From the NCBI GenBank assembly GCA_964542425.1, contig CAZIUB010000031.1:5269-69268 (forward strand): DNA of 64,000 nt, written 5' to 3'. Within the stretch, counting starts at the first letter, position 1, and the number at the start of each line of letters is the position of its first letter. The notes beneath the pieces were generated by a model. It was not told the origin of the DNA, ran no database searches, and saw only the letters and a program-made list of their open reading frames with translations. Shown here one piece after another: positions 44,571 through 53,047 of this stretch. Position numbers and translations under genes: made by a program. This stretch comes from Dongia_A sp964542425 (GTDB taxonomy: Bacteria > Pseudomonadota > Alphaproteobacteria > Dongiales > Dongiaceae).

Positions 44571-45521
44571 GCACGGTTTCTTCTGAAGCGCCTCGGCCTG
44601 TCCCTCGTAACGCTCTGGATTCTGAGCGTCATCGTCTTTGCCGGCGGCCAGGTTCTGCCTGGCAATGTGGGGCGCGCGATGCTCGGTCCCTTCGCGGACC
44701 AGCGAGCCGTGGACGCGCTCAACCATCAGATGGGCACCGATCGGCCGCTTCTGGTGCAGTACGGGGACTGGATCGGCAAGTTCGTGCAAGGCGACCTTGG
44801 GCAATCCTACGCCTATCGCGCGCCGATCGCGCCGTTCGTTGAAATCGCGCTGGTTAATTCCGCGAAACTGGCGCTGGTCGCCTTCGCGCTCGTGGTGCCG
44901 CTCAGCATCCTGGGCGGCGTGGTGGCGGCGTTGAATGTCAATCGATGGCCCGATCGGGTCATTTCGATCGGCGGGCTAAGCGCCAGCATCGTGCCGGAGT
45001 TTGTTTCCGGGATCGTGCTGATCCTGATCCTGGGCGTCTGGCTGCGCTGGCTGCCGATCTCGGCCACCTGGCCCGCCGGCGCCGGGCCGTTGACACAGGT
45101 CTACTATCTTGTTCTGCCCTCCTTGCCGCTGGTGCTGATCCTCTTCGGCTATATCGCGCGCATGGCGCGCGCTGGCACGATCGAGGCGCTCGATGCCGAT
45201 TACACGCGGACCGCGATCCTCAAGGGATTGCCGCGCCGGGTGGTGATCTGGCGCCATGTCCTGCGCAACGCGCTCTTGCCCACGATCAGCGTGATCGCCA
45301 CCCAGACCGCCTATCTGATCGGCGGATTGGTGGTGATCGAGACCCTGTTCCATTACCAGGGCATCGGTTCGTTGATCTTCACCGCCGCCAACAAGAAGGA
45401 CTTCCCGATGCTCCAAGCCGGCGTCATGGTCGTCGGTGCGATCTTCACCATGGCGAGCCTGGCGGCGGACCTGCTCTATTCCCTGCTCAACCCGCGCATC
45501 CGTCTGGGTGGCGCCGAATGA
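44568..45521 (+). CDS. Dipeptide/nickel-type ABC transporter permease (DppB), probable AUU start
   Basis: 317 residues from the ATT at 44568: the N-terminus (I/M)ARFLLKRLGLSLVTLWILS is the expected first helix of DppB-type permeases, then VLPGNVGRAMLGPFADQ. The EAA-loop region reads ARAGTIEALDADYTRTAILKGLPRR. If it began at ATG 44667 the protein would lack helix 1. No canonical start codon occurs in this frame upstream. Overlaps the next permease gene by four bases (ATGA). Confidence 0.88.
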   Translation: MARFLLKRLGLSLVTLWILSVIVFAGGQVLPGNVGRAMLGPFADQRAVDALNHQMGTDRPLLVQYGDWIGKFVQGDLGQSYAYRAPIAPFVEIALVNSAKLALVAFALVVPLSILGGVVAALNVNRWPDRVISIGGLSASIVPEFVSGIVLILILGVWLRWLPISATWPAGAGPLTQVYYLVLPSLPLVLILFGYIARMARAGTIEALDADYTRTAILKGLPRRVVIWRHVLRNALLPTISVIATQTAYLIGGLVVIETLFHYQGIGSLIFTAANKKDFPMLQAGVMVVGAIFTMASLAADLLYSLLNPRIRLGGAE

Positions 45522-46393
45522 GCGTGCCGGATGCAGCCCTGACGAACGGGGCATCCCCCGAAATCAGCGAGGGAAGAGAACGATTGGCGCAGATCATCCG
45601 GTCGGCGACGTTCCTGACCGGCCTGTTCATCTTGGGATTCTGGGTCCTGTGCGCCTTGTTTGGCCCTTCGATCGTCCCCTATGACCCTTTCGCCGACGAC
45701 ATGCTCAACACCCTGCTGCCGCCATCGGCCGAGCATTGGTTCGGCACCGACCAGCTGGGGCGGGATGTGTTTTCGCGAGTGATCGTGGGCTCGCGCGACA
45801 TTCTGACCGTGGCGCCGTTGGCCACCTTGGTCAGCACAATCTGCGGTTCGGCGCTTGGGCTCACCATGGGCTATTTTCGCGGCGCCGTGGACGAAATCAT
45901 CGGCCGGTTCGTGGACGCGCTCCTGGCCTTGCCGACGGTGATCGTGGCGCTTCTGGCGCTGGTGGCGCTTGGCGCCTCGACGACAACGGTGGTGGTAGTG
46001 ATTGGCTTTACCTTCGCGCCGATCATCGCCCGAACGGTCAGGGCTGGGGTGCTCGCGGAGCGCGAGCTCGATTACGTGGCGGCGGCCGAACTGCGACGCG
46101 AGGGCGCGCTTCACGTCATGTTCGTCGAGATTCTGCCGAACGTGATCCCGCCGATTCTGGTCGAGACCACGATCCGGCTGGGCTACGCCATTTTTACCGT
46201 GGCGACGCTGAGTTTTATCGGCTTCGGCATCCAACCGCCATCGCCCGACTGGGGATTGTCGATCTCGTCCAATTACGGATTGATCGGCGGCGGTTATTGG
46301 TGGACCGTGCTGTTCGACGGCCTGGCGATCGCATCCCTAGTGGTCAGCGTCAATCTGATCGCCGACGGCATTCAGGGAGTCTTCGATGCCTGA
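45518..46393 (+). CDS. Dipeptide/nickel-type ABC transporter permease (DppC)
   Basis: 291 residues, six membrane segments. LLPPSAEHWFGTDQLGRDVFSRVIVG is the characteristic DppC block; EAA loop ERELDYVAAAELRREGALHVMFVEILPN; the C-terminal GIQPPSPDWGL segment is typical. Start is translationally coupled to the previous gene, and the end overlaps the ATPase gene by eight bases. Confidence 0.95.
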   Translation: MSVPDAALTNGASPEISEGRERLAQIIRSATFLTGLFILGFWVLCALFGPSIVPYDPFADDMLNTLLPPSAEHWFGTDQLGRDVFSRVIVGSRDILTVAPLATLVSTICGSALGLTMGYFRGAVDEIIGRFVDALLALPTVIVALLALVALGASTTTVVVVIGFTFAPIIARTVRAGVLAERELDYVAAAELRREGALHVMFVEILPNVIPPILVETTIRLGYAIFTVATLSFIGFGIQPPSPDWGLSISSNYGLIGGGYWWTVLFDGLAIASLVVSVNLIADGIQGVFDA

Positions 46394-48431
46394 GGCCACC
46401 GCGAGGGATGAGTTCGATGCGCTCGCCTTCGAGGATGTCGATGTTGCCTATTCGCTGCGCGGAAGGGAGCGCCAGGTTCTGCGCGGGTTGAGCTTGCGAA
46501 TCGGTCGCGGCGAGGCCTACGGCCTGGTCGGGGAATCGGGCTGCGGCAAATCGACCGCGGCGCTCGCCGCCGTCAGATACCTTCCGCGCAACGGGCGGGT
46601 GTCGGGGGGGCGCATCCGCGTGAGCGGTGACGATCTTTCCGCCATTAGCGATTCGGATTTGCGGGCACTTCGGCAGAACCGCGTTGCCATGGTTTACCAG
46701 GATCCGGGGCGGGCGCTCAATCCGGCGATCCGGATCGGGCCGCAGATGGAGGAGGTCTTCGAATTCGCCAGTGTGGAGCGAGCCGAATGGCGGGGCCGTG
46801 CCCTGGAGATGCTGGGCAGGGTTCGGATTTCCGACCCTGGCCGCGTGATGGAACGTTATCCCCATCAGCTTTCCGGGGGGATGCAGCAGCGCGTCTGCAT
46901 CGCCATGGCGCTCGCCCGCAATCCAGCGCTTCTGATCCTCGATGAGCCGACGACGGGGCTTGACGTAACGGTCGAGGCCGAAGTGTTGGACCTGATCGAG
47001 CAATTGCGCGGCGAATTCGGAACGTCGATTCTGTTCATCAGCCACAATCTCGCGGTGGTGGCGCGGCTGTGCGAGCGGGTGGGCGTGCTCTATGCCGGTC
47101 GCCTGGTCGAGGAGGGGCCGACGGGCCAGGTCTTCGAGGCACCGCGACATCCCTACACCGTCGGCCTGTTGCGCAGCCTGCCCCGGGGCGGTCGGCGCAA
47201 ATCGGAGGGACGCCTCGACACCATCCTGGGATTTCCACCGGCGCCGGGTTCGATCACGGCGGGCTGCGTTTTCGCCGCGCGTTGCGGGCTTGCCGACCAG
47301 CGCTGCCGCGAGGAAGAACCGGCGCCGGCCGATCTGGGTGGACGCTTCAGCCGCTGCCATTATCATCAGGCCGCGCCGGACTTGAAACGAGTGGTGCCGG
47401 ACGATGCGGTGGGGACGCGATCCGGCGCATCGGGGGGCGCCACTGTTCTTGACATCAGAAATCTCTCCAAGACGTTTCGGTTCGCGGGCCATGCGCTGGC
47501 GGCTCTGCGCGACGTATCGATCGCTTTGCGGGAGGGCGAGACGCTTGGGCTGGTTGGGGAATCGGGAAGCGGCAAGACCACGTTCGCCCGGGCACTTCTC
47601 GGCCTGACACCGGCCGATGCATCAAGCCACTTGGCGCTTGATGGCAAGAGACTGGCCCCACTTCTCGGCGACCGGTCGTTGGCCGAAGTGAAGTCCCTGC
47701 AGATCGTGTTTCAAAACCCGGATTCGGCGCTCAATCGATCACACCCGATCCGCCATCTGATCGGCCGAGCGATTTCGCGCCTGGGAGGTTTGTCCGGCGC
47801 GCGGATTGCCGCTCGCACGCTCGAACTCGCCCGCGCCGTCTTGTTGCCGGAGCGCTATCTGGGGTCCCGGCCGCGCCAGTTATCGGGCGGACTGAAGCAG
47901 CGCGTCGCGATCGCGCGCGCCTTCGCCGGCGACCCGCGTGTTGTCGTCTGCGACGAACCCACTTCGGCCTTGGACGTATCGGTTCAGGCGGCGATCCTCA
48001 ACCTTCTGGCCGACCTCCAGGCCAGGCACGGTGTCAGCTATATCTTTATTTCGCACGATCTGGGGGTGGTACGCTATCTATCGGACCGCATCGCGGTGCT
48101 CTATCTCGGCCGATTGATGCAGGTGGGAACGGCCGAGCGGGTCTTCGCCGGACCCCATCACCCCTATACCGAGGCGCTCCTATCCGCGATCCCGGATTTG
48201 AGCGGGCGCCGGCAACGACGCATCCAGCTTGCCGGCGAAATTCCGAGTGCCGTCGATCCGCCGCCGGGCTGCGTGTTCCAGACCCGATGCCCGAGGAAAT
48301 TGGGCGCGATCTGCGAGACCCAGGAGCCGCCCTTCGTCGAAAGCGCGCCCGGCGAGGGTATTCGTTGCCATATCCTCGCCGCGGAACTCGAGCGACTGCA
48401 ATCCCAAGCATCGAAGGGTCGAGACGCATGA
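46386..48431 (+). CDS. Fused DppD-DppF type ABC ATPase
   Basis: 681 residues with two complete ATPase halves. First: GESGCGKSTAALA, LSGGMQQRVCIAMALARN, LILDEPTTGLD, followed by the oligopeptide-family Cys box GCVFAARCGLADQRC. Second: GESGSGKTTFARALLG, LSGGLKQRVAIARAFAG, VVCDEPTSALD, then GCVFQTRCPRKLGAIC. Both halves keep Walker A, signature and Walker B, so both should hydrolyse ATP. The Cys box of each half is a known Fe-S or metal site in this family. It completes the four-gene uptake system. Confidence 0.95.
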   Translation: MPEATARDEFDALAFEDVDVAYSLRGRERQVLRGLSLRIGRGEAYGLVGESGCGKSTAALAAVRYLPRNGRVSGGRIRVSGDDLSAISDSDLRALRQNRVAMVYQDPGRALNPAIRIGPQMEEVFEFASVERAEWRGRALEMLGRVRISDPGRVMERYPHQLSGGMQQRVCIAMALARNPALLILDEPTTGLDVTVEAEVLDLIEQLRGEFGTSILFISHNLAVVARLCERVGVLYAGRLVEEGPTGQVFEAPRHPYTVGLLRSLPRGGRRKSEGRLDTILGFPPAPGSITAGCVFAARCGLADQRCREEEPAPADLGGRFSRCHYHQAAPDLKRVVPDDAVGTRSGASGGATVLDIRNLSKTFRFAGHALAALRDVSIALREGETLGLVGESGSGKTTFARALLGLTPADASSHLALDGKRLAPLLGDRSLAEVKSLQIVFQNPDSALNRSHPIRHLIGRAISRLGGLSGARIAARTLELARAVLLPERYLGSRPRQLSGGLKQRVAIARAFAGDPRVVVCDEPTSALDVSVQAAILNLLADLQARHGVSYIFISHDLGVVRYLSDRIAVLYLGRLMQVGTAERVFAGPHHPYTEALLSAIPDLSGRRQRRIQLAGEIPSAVDPPPGCVFQTRCPRKLGAICETQEPPFVESAPGEGIRCHILAAELERLQSQASKGRDA

Positions 48432-48444
48432 AAATCGTGGACTT

Positions 48445-48576
48445 ACGATTGCCTTCCACCGGGTGCGCCTGGCCGGCTTCAAGACCCCAAAGCGGGTGAT
48501 CTTCGGGGAATTGCCCAAGACTGCAACCGGCAAGATCCAAAAATTCATGCTACGAGAAGAGGCGAAAGCACGCTGA
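48445..48576 (+). pseudogene. C-terminal remnant of an acyl-CoA synthetase
   Basis: The frame reads AFHRVRLAGFKTPKRV, FGELPKTATGKIQKFMLRE and AKAR before the stop at 48576. LAGFKTPKRV...ELPKTATGKIQKFMLRE is the A10 catalytic-lysine motif at the end of AMP-forming acyl-CoA ligases, but the rest of the enzyme (about 500 residues) is missing. Directly before it, ATGAAAATCGTGGACTTACG could be the start of another lost gene (MKIVDLR, as in enolase-superfamily isomerases). This looks like a deletion scar joining two genes. Confidence 0.75.
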
Positions 48577-48603
48577 TTCGTGCGCTCAGGGATGGCGGGA
48601 GAC

Positions 48604-49599
48604 ATGAGCTTCAAGGCATTGATCGTCGACAAGGCGGCCGATGGCGCGATCACGCAGCGGATCGAGAACATCGGCGATGAAAGATTGCCGGCGGACGGCA
48701 ACGTCACCATCGCGATCGAGTATTCGACCCTTAATTACAAGGACGGCCTTTGCCTCTTGGGACAGGGTGGGCTGGTGCGCAATTTCCCGCATGTACCGGG
48801 CGTGGATTTCGCGGGCGTGGTCGAGGCCTCGAGCGATTCCCGCCATAAGCCAGGCGACAAGGTCATACTCACCGGCTGGCGTGTGGGCGAGGCATGGTGG
48901 GGCGGCTATGCGCAGAAGGCTCGCGTCAGGGCCGATTGGCTGGTCCCGCTGCCGACGGGCCTCACCACGCGCGAAGCAATGGCAATCGGCACGGCCGGCC
49001 TGACCGCGATGCTGGGGGTGATGGCGCTGGAGGATCACGGGTTGCGACCAGACCAAGGCGAGGTGCTGGTGACCGGGGCTTCGGGCGGCGTGGGGTCGGT
49101 CGCGATCGCCATCCTGGCCAAGCGCGGTTATCGGGTAGCGGCGGTCACCGGCCGACCCGAAACCGAGGCCTATCTGCGGGGCCTTGGCGCCCTGCGGATC
49201 GTGCCCCGCGCGGAATTGAGCGAGGCCGGCAAGAAGCCGCTCGAATCCGAGACTTGGGCCGGCTGCGTCGATGCCGTGGGCGGGACCATGCTGGCGCGCG
49301 TGCTGGCCCAGATGAAGTATCATTGCTCGGTCGCGGCGGTCGGGCTCGCGGGCGGAGCGGCACTGCCGACGACTGTCATTCCCTTCATCATTCGCGGGGT
49401 CAATCTGCTGGGCATCGATTCAGTGATGCAACCCTATGATAAGCGGGTGCGGGCCTGGACCCGCATCGCCGCGGATCTACCCCGGGACCGGCTCGAGGCC
49501 ATGATAGAACCGGCGGTGCTGGGCGATTTACCCCGCCTTGCCCCCGCCATCCTCAAGGGCCAGGTCAGGGGCCGCGTGGTGATCGACGTCAACAGGTGA
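48604..49599 (+). CDS. acuI: Acrylyl-CoA reductase (AcuI/YhdH family)
   Basis: 331 residues, zinc-free medium-chain reductase. NYKDGLCLLGQGGLVRNFPHVPGVDFAGVV and WRVGEAWWGGYAQKARV are the YhdH/AcuI signatures; VLVTGASGGVGSVAIAILAKRGYRVAAVTGR binds NADPH. It reduces acryloyl-CoA to propionyl-CoA in studied members. ATG 48604 has GGGAG five bases upstream; ATG 48592 is an alternative. Confidence 0.93.
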   Translation: MSFKALIVDKAADGAITQRIENIGDERLPADGNVTIAIEYSTLNYKDGLCLLGQGGLVRNFPHVPGVDFAGVVEASSDSRHKPGDKVILTGWRVGEAWWGGYAQKARVRADWLVPLPTGLTTREAMAIGTAGLTAMLGVMALEDHGLRPDQGEVLVTGASGGVGSVAIAILAKRGYRVAAVTGRPETEAYLRGLGALRIVPRAELSEAGKKPLESETWAGCVDAVGGTMLARVLAQMKYHCSVAAVGLAGGAALPTTVIPFIIRGVNLLGIDSVMQPYDKRVRAWTRIAADLPRDRLEAMIEPAVLGDLPRLAPAILKGQVRGRVVIDVNR

Positions 49600-49624
49600 T
49601 ACTTGACCGGTCCGGCATCGGAAA

Positions 49625-49654
49625 ACAAAAAACCCCGGCGCTGGGCCGGGGCTT
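49625..49654 (-). terminator. Rho-independent terminator of the cold-shock gene
   Basis: CCCCGGC (49633-49639) and GCCGGGG (49645-49651) pair around a 5-base loop. On the minus strand the stem is followed by TTTTTTGTTTT, an ideal intrinsic terminator, 50 bases after the csp stop. It could also weakly terminate acuI from the other side. Confidence 0.85.
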
Positions 49655-49705
49655 TGCCGGGCGACGAGACGCCCGTCACCACTCGATGGCGAGTGCGATA
49701 GCTAT

Positions 49706-49918
49706 TTAGGCTGCCTTGAGGTTGATGGCGGCGGGCTTGCCGCGCTCCATCGACACCTCGAAGGTCACGCGCTGCCCTTCGACCAGGGTCGTTAGGCCGG
49801 CGCGCTCCACCGCCGAAATGTGCACGAACACATCGCGCGATCCATCGCTCGGCTGGATGAAACCATAACCCTTCTGGGTATTGAACCACTTCACGGTACC
49901 AGTCGTCATTGTCGTCAT
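49706..49918 (-). CDS. Cold-shock domain protein
   Basis: 70 residues (from ATG 49918; ATG 49909 is another candidate). GTVKWFNTQKGYGFIQPSDG holds RNP1 and the DVFVHISAVERAGL stretch RNP2. RNA/ssDNA-binding chaperone of the CspA type. GGAG lies three bases before ATG 49918. A long gap upstream (about 420 bases) leaves room for the long 5' leader typical of cold-shock genes. A strong terminator follows. Confidence 0.94.
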   Translation of the reverse strand: MTTMTTGTVKWFNTQKGYGFIQPSDGSRDVFVHISAVERAGLTTLVEGQRVTFEVSMERGKPAAINLKAA

Positions 49919-50340
49919 CGTCTCCGTAACGCGCGCCCGAAGGCACGCCGACCAGGCGACCATCGCCCGGATTCATAACAATCGTCGCTTTGGGATCGTC
50001 TTGGGTCGCGGCCCGAGGTCGCAAAGGCCAAGCGAGGGCCGAACGGGATTGCTGATTCAGGGAACATGAGGGGGCTGGGGAAGTCAAGGGGATTTGGTCC
50101 GGCTCGGGATGGCCCGGCATCCCAATCGTAACGCCAATACCTTGATATCACGTCGTTATTTTATTGCATCGATACTTGACACGCCGACGCGAATTCCACA
50201 TCAATCTCGGTGAATCGTCACACGAATGATGGAAAATGCGGGCGAATTCTCAATGAATTCGGCGTTGACCGGGGCCGCTGGCATTCGTGCCAATCATCGG
50301 GTATCACCCCCCGCGAACAGCAATCCCAGCAGGGGTGCCA
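49919..50340. other. Divergent intergenic region between csp and the decarboxylase gene
   Basis: 422 bases, AT-richer than its surroundings between 50140 and 50240. TTGACA at 50176 suggests a -35 element for the plus-strand decarboxylase gene, with no good -10 partner. No gene or stable hairpin was recognised. The left half probably carries the csp leader. Confidence 0.4.
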
Positions 50341-51810
50341 ATGACGCCATCCTCTCCACATCCCTTCGCGCTTGATCGCGCCCGATTCGCCGAACATGGC
50401 CGGCGCGTGATTGAACTGCTAGCCGATTATCTCAACCGTCTGCCTGGCGAAAGCGTCGATCGCGTGGTCCCGGCTGACGTGCGAAGAGGGCTCATCGGTC
50501 TGCCCCTGCCGGAGCAGGGCCAATCGCCAGACGAGATCATTGGTTTCCTGCGGGACCAGATCCTGCCGTGGCCGATTGCGATGGGGCATCGACGCTCCTA
50601 TGGCTGGGTCAATTCGCCCCCGGCGCCGATCGCGATCCTGGCCGACGCGGTCGCGGTCGCCATGGATAGCGGGCTCGACGGCTACGACCATTCCGCCATC
50701 TTCCTGATGGCGAGCCTGGGTCGATGGATGATGGAACTGGTCGGCTTTCCCCAGGAAGGGTCGCTATGCCTGCTGTTGAGCGGCGGATCGGCCGCGACCC
50801 TGAACGCGCTCACCGCCGCGCGCTTCCGCGCCGCCAAAGAGGACGGATGGAACATGCGCGCCGAGGGCCTTCAGGGCGCACGGCGGCGGATGATCCTCTA
50901 CGCCAGCGTGGAGAGCCATTCCTCGATCCAGAAATGCGTCGAGCAATTGGGGATCGGCGCCGACAACATGCGCGCAATCGCGACCGGCGCGGATTTCCGC
51001 ATGCGCCCCGACGCGCTCCTTCAGGCGATCGAACGCGATCTGGCGGCGGGGCACCGCCCCTTCGCCATCGTCGCCGCCAGCGGGGCCACCAATACCGGGG
51101 CGATCGACCCCCTGGACGAGATCGCCGACATCGCCGGGCGGTTCGGCCTGTGGCTGCATGTGGATGGCGCCTACGGGGCTTTCGCCGCGCTCGATCCCCA
51201 ATACGCCGAGCGGTTCCGGGCCCTGGCCCGAGTGGATTCGCTCACCCTCGATCCGCACAAATGGTTGCAAGTCCCGATCGATTGCGGAGCGCTGCTGACC
51301 CGCCATCGCGCCCTCCACCGCGAGGCCTTCAGCCTGGTGCCCGATTATCTGGAAGAAGGGAGCGGCGAGGCGCCATGGCCCTACGAGCACATGTTCCAGC
51401 AGACCTATGCCAATCGGGCGCTCAAGACCTGGGCTTCGATCGCGCGCCTGGGGCGGGACGGCGTGCGCGAGCTGGTGGTCCGGTGCAATCGCTTGGCGCG
51501 GCTTCTGGGCGAACGCGTTCAGGCGGCGCCCGATCTGGAACTCCTGGCCCCGGTATCGCTGTCGGTCGCCAATTTCCGCTATGTGCCGCCAACAGGAAAG
51601 TTGGTGGAAGCCGACATCGATTCACTGAACAAAGCGATTTCGGAAGCGATCGGCGCCAGTGGCGAGGCACACATTCCAACCACGCGGATTGGCGGGCGGG
51701 TGTCGCTGCGCGCCTGTTTCCTGCATTACGACAACAACGAGGGCGATGTCGACCACCTGATCGATATCACGCGCCGGTTTGGCGCGGCGTTATCCAGCAA
51801 GAACGCGTGA
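50341..51810 (+). CDS. PLP-dependent aromatic amino-acid decarboxylase family protein
   Basis: 489 residues, fold type I group II decarboxylase. LTLDPHKWLQVP carries the PLP lysine (Lys307); His192 in VESHSSIQK stacks on PLP; HVDGAYGAF contains Asp275 and ASGATNTGAIDP the PLP-phosphate region. Members decarboxylate aromatic amino acids or act as aldehyde synthases; tyrosine, tryptophan or DOPA specificity cannot be told. ATG 50341 is preceded by CAGGGGTG. Stands alone. Confidence 0.9.
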   Translation: MTPSSPHPFALDRARFAEHGRRVIELLADYLNRLPGESVDRVVPADVRRGLIGLPLPEQGQSPDEIIGFLRDQILPWPIAMGHRRSYGWVNSPPAPIAILADAVAVAMDSGLDGYDHSAIFLMASLGRWMMELVGFPQEGSLCLLLSGGSAATLNALTAARFRAAKEDGWNMRAEGLQGARRRMILYASVESHSSIQKCVEQLGIGADNMRAIATGADFRMRPDALLQAIERDLAAGHRPFAIVAASGATNTGAIDPLDEIADIAGRFGLWLHVDGAYGAFAALDPQYAERFRALARVDSLTLDPHKWLQVPIDCGALLTRHRALHREAFSLVPDYLEEGSGEAPWPYEHMFQQTYANRALKTWASIARLGRDGVRELVVRCNRLARLLGERVQAAPDLELLAPVSLSVANFRYVPPTGKLVEADIDSLNKAISEAIGASGEAHIPTTRIGGRVSLRACFLHYDNNEGDVDHLIDITRRFGAALSSKNA

Positions 51811-51850
51811 CCGATGAACGGAGAAACTCGCGCAACCGACCGCCGGGCGA

Positions 51851-52135
51851 TCAAGCGCCGTGGCGCCCGAAATGATCCCAAAGGGTCCACAAGCCGATGG
51901 CGATGAAGGCGGACCCCGCGATCGGTTTCAACGGGATGGCGGTCAAATAGCGCTGTGCCAGCGTGCCCACCAGAACGCCGATGGCGGTCGTGGCGACCAG
52001 TGCCGTCGAGGCCGCCAGGAAAACAAACCAGGGGCTGGTTTGGCGCTCGGTCGCGAACAGAAGGGTCGCCAATTGGGTCTTGTCACCCAGTTCCGCGATG
52101 AAAATCGTGGCAAAAACAATGGCGAGATATTTCAT
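51851..52135 (-). CDS. GDT1/TMEM165-family small membrane protein, single domain
   Basis: 94 residues, three membrane segments. The family motif E-L-G-D-K-T is seen in IAELGDKTQLATLLFA (residues 14-29). Eukaryotic members and many bacterial ones have two such domains; here only one is present, so a homodimer or a pair with another half is needed. Related bacterial proteins export manganese or calcium. No second half lies next to it in the window. Confidence 0.88.
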   Translation of the reverse strand: MKYLAIVFATIFIAELGDKTQLATLLFATERQTSPWFVFLAASTALVATTAIGVLVGTLAQRYLTAIPLKPIAGSAFIAIGLWTLWDHFGRHGA

Positions 52136-52173
52136 GCGGCGTCCCTAGACCAGCGGCTGAAACGCGTCGAGCG

Positions 52174-52212
52174 GGAAAAAGAGTGGTCGGCCTGACAAGA
52201 ATCAAGCCGACC
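52174..52212 (-). terminator. Possible terminator of the hsp20 gene
   Basis: GGTCGGC (52185-52191) and GCCGACC (52206-52212) form a 7-bp stem with a 14-base loop; on the minus strand it is followed by ACTCTTTTTCC. A moderate intrinsic terminator for hsp20, upstream of the GDT1-family gene. Confidence 0.45.
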
Positions 52213-52253
52213 CACCGCCCACCGCGGCGACGGGACACCACGTCTTGCGCCGA

Positions 52254-52742
52254 TCAACCGCCGTGAATTTGAATCTTTCGATTTCTCGCTGCCGCATGCG
52301 CCGGCTTCGGGCAAGTGATCTTGAGGATGCCCTTGGCGAATTGCGCGGTCACCTTGTCGGCTTCGGGCGCGAAGGGAAGCAGGATCGAGCGGGCGAAGGC
52401 GCCATAGCCGCGCTCCATCATATGGTAGCCGGCCTTTTCGTCTTTCTCCTCTTTCTCCATTCTCTTTTCGCCCTTGATGGTGAGCACGTCATCCACAAGT
52501 TCGAGATCGACGTCCTTTTCATCGACGCCCGGAAGCTCCGCCGAGACTTCGATGTGTTGATTGGTTTCCCGCACGTCGAGCTTGGGCATGGAGCCGCCGT
52601 TCCCGGCGGAAGGCACCGCCACGCCCCGGAAGACATCCTCGAACGCGCGATTGATGTCGCGATGCAGCGAGAAGAAGGGGTCCAGCATGGGTTCGCCGCC
52701 CTTGCCCGTACGGGCTAGCGGAAGGAGTGATCTTAGGCTCAT
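52254..52742 (-). CDS. Hsp20 / alpha-crystallin-type small heat-shock protein
   Basis: 162 residues. The alpha-crystallin domain shows PKLDVRETNQHIEVSAELPGV, LTIKGEKRMEKEEKDEK and FARSILLPF, and the C-terminal extension has KITCPKPA. ATP-independent holdase. GGAGGTCG precedes ATG 52742. In the upstream minus strand CCCATAT (about 52810) could be part of a RpoH-type promoter, but this is weak. Confidence 0.93.
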   Translation of the reverse strand: MSLRSLLPLARTGKGGEPMLDPFFSLHRDINRAFEDVFRGVAVPSAGNGGSMPKLDVRETNQHIEVSAELPGVDEKDVDLELVDDVLTIKGEKRMEKEEKDEKAGYHMMERGYGAFARSILLPFAPEADKVTAQFAKGILKITCPKPAHAAARNRKIQIHGG

Positions 52743-53047
52743 TTCGACCTCCAAAGTGCAGTGAGCTTTCTTGTCCGAGCGCCGGCCGAAATCCGGTGCC
52801 GGAACAGGATATGGGTTCGCAGGGTGGCAAATTTTAGGTTGCGTCGGCGCGGCCTTTTGTCGCGGGCGCTGCGGGGTTCCTGGCGCGGCCCATGACCCCC
52901 AAACATCGCCGACAAACTTGTCCAATTGGTCAAATGTGCTTGATTTTCTCGCCCCGGGTCAGGACAATGTTCGAGCTTGCGGGCACACCGGCTCGCGAGG
53001 TGGTAACCGGCGAAATCGCCGGGACGAAGAAAACAGGGAGAATCGAA

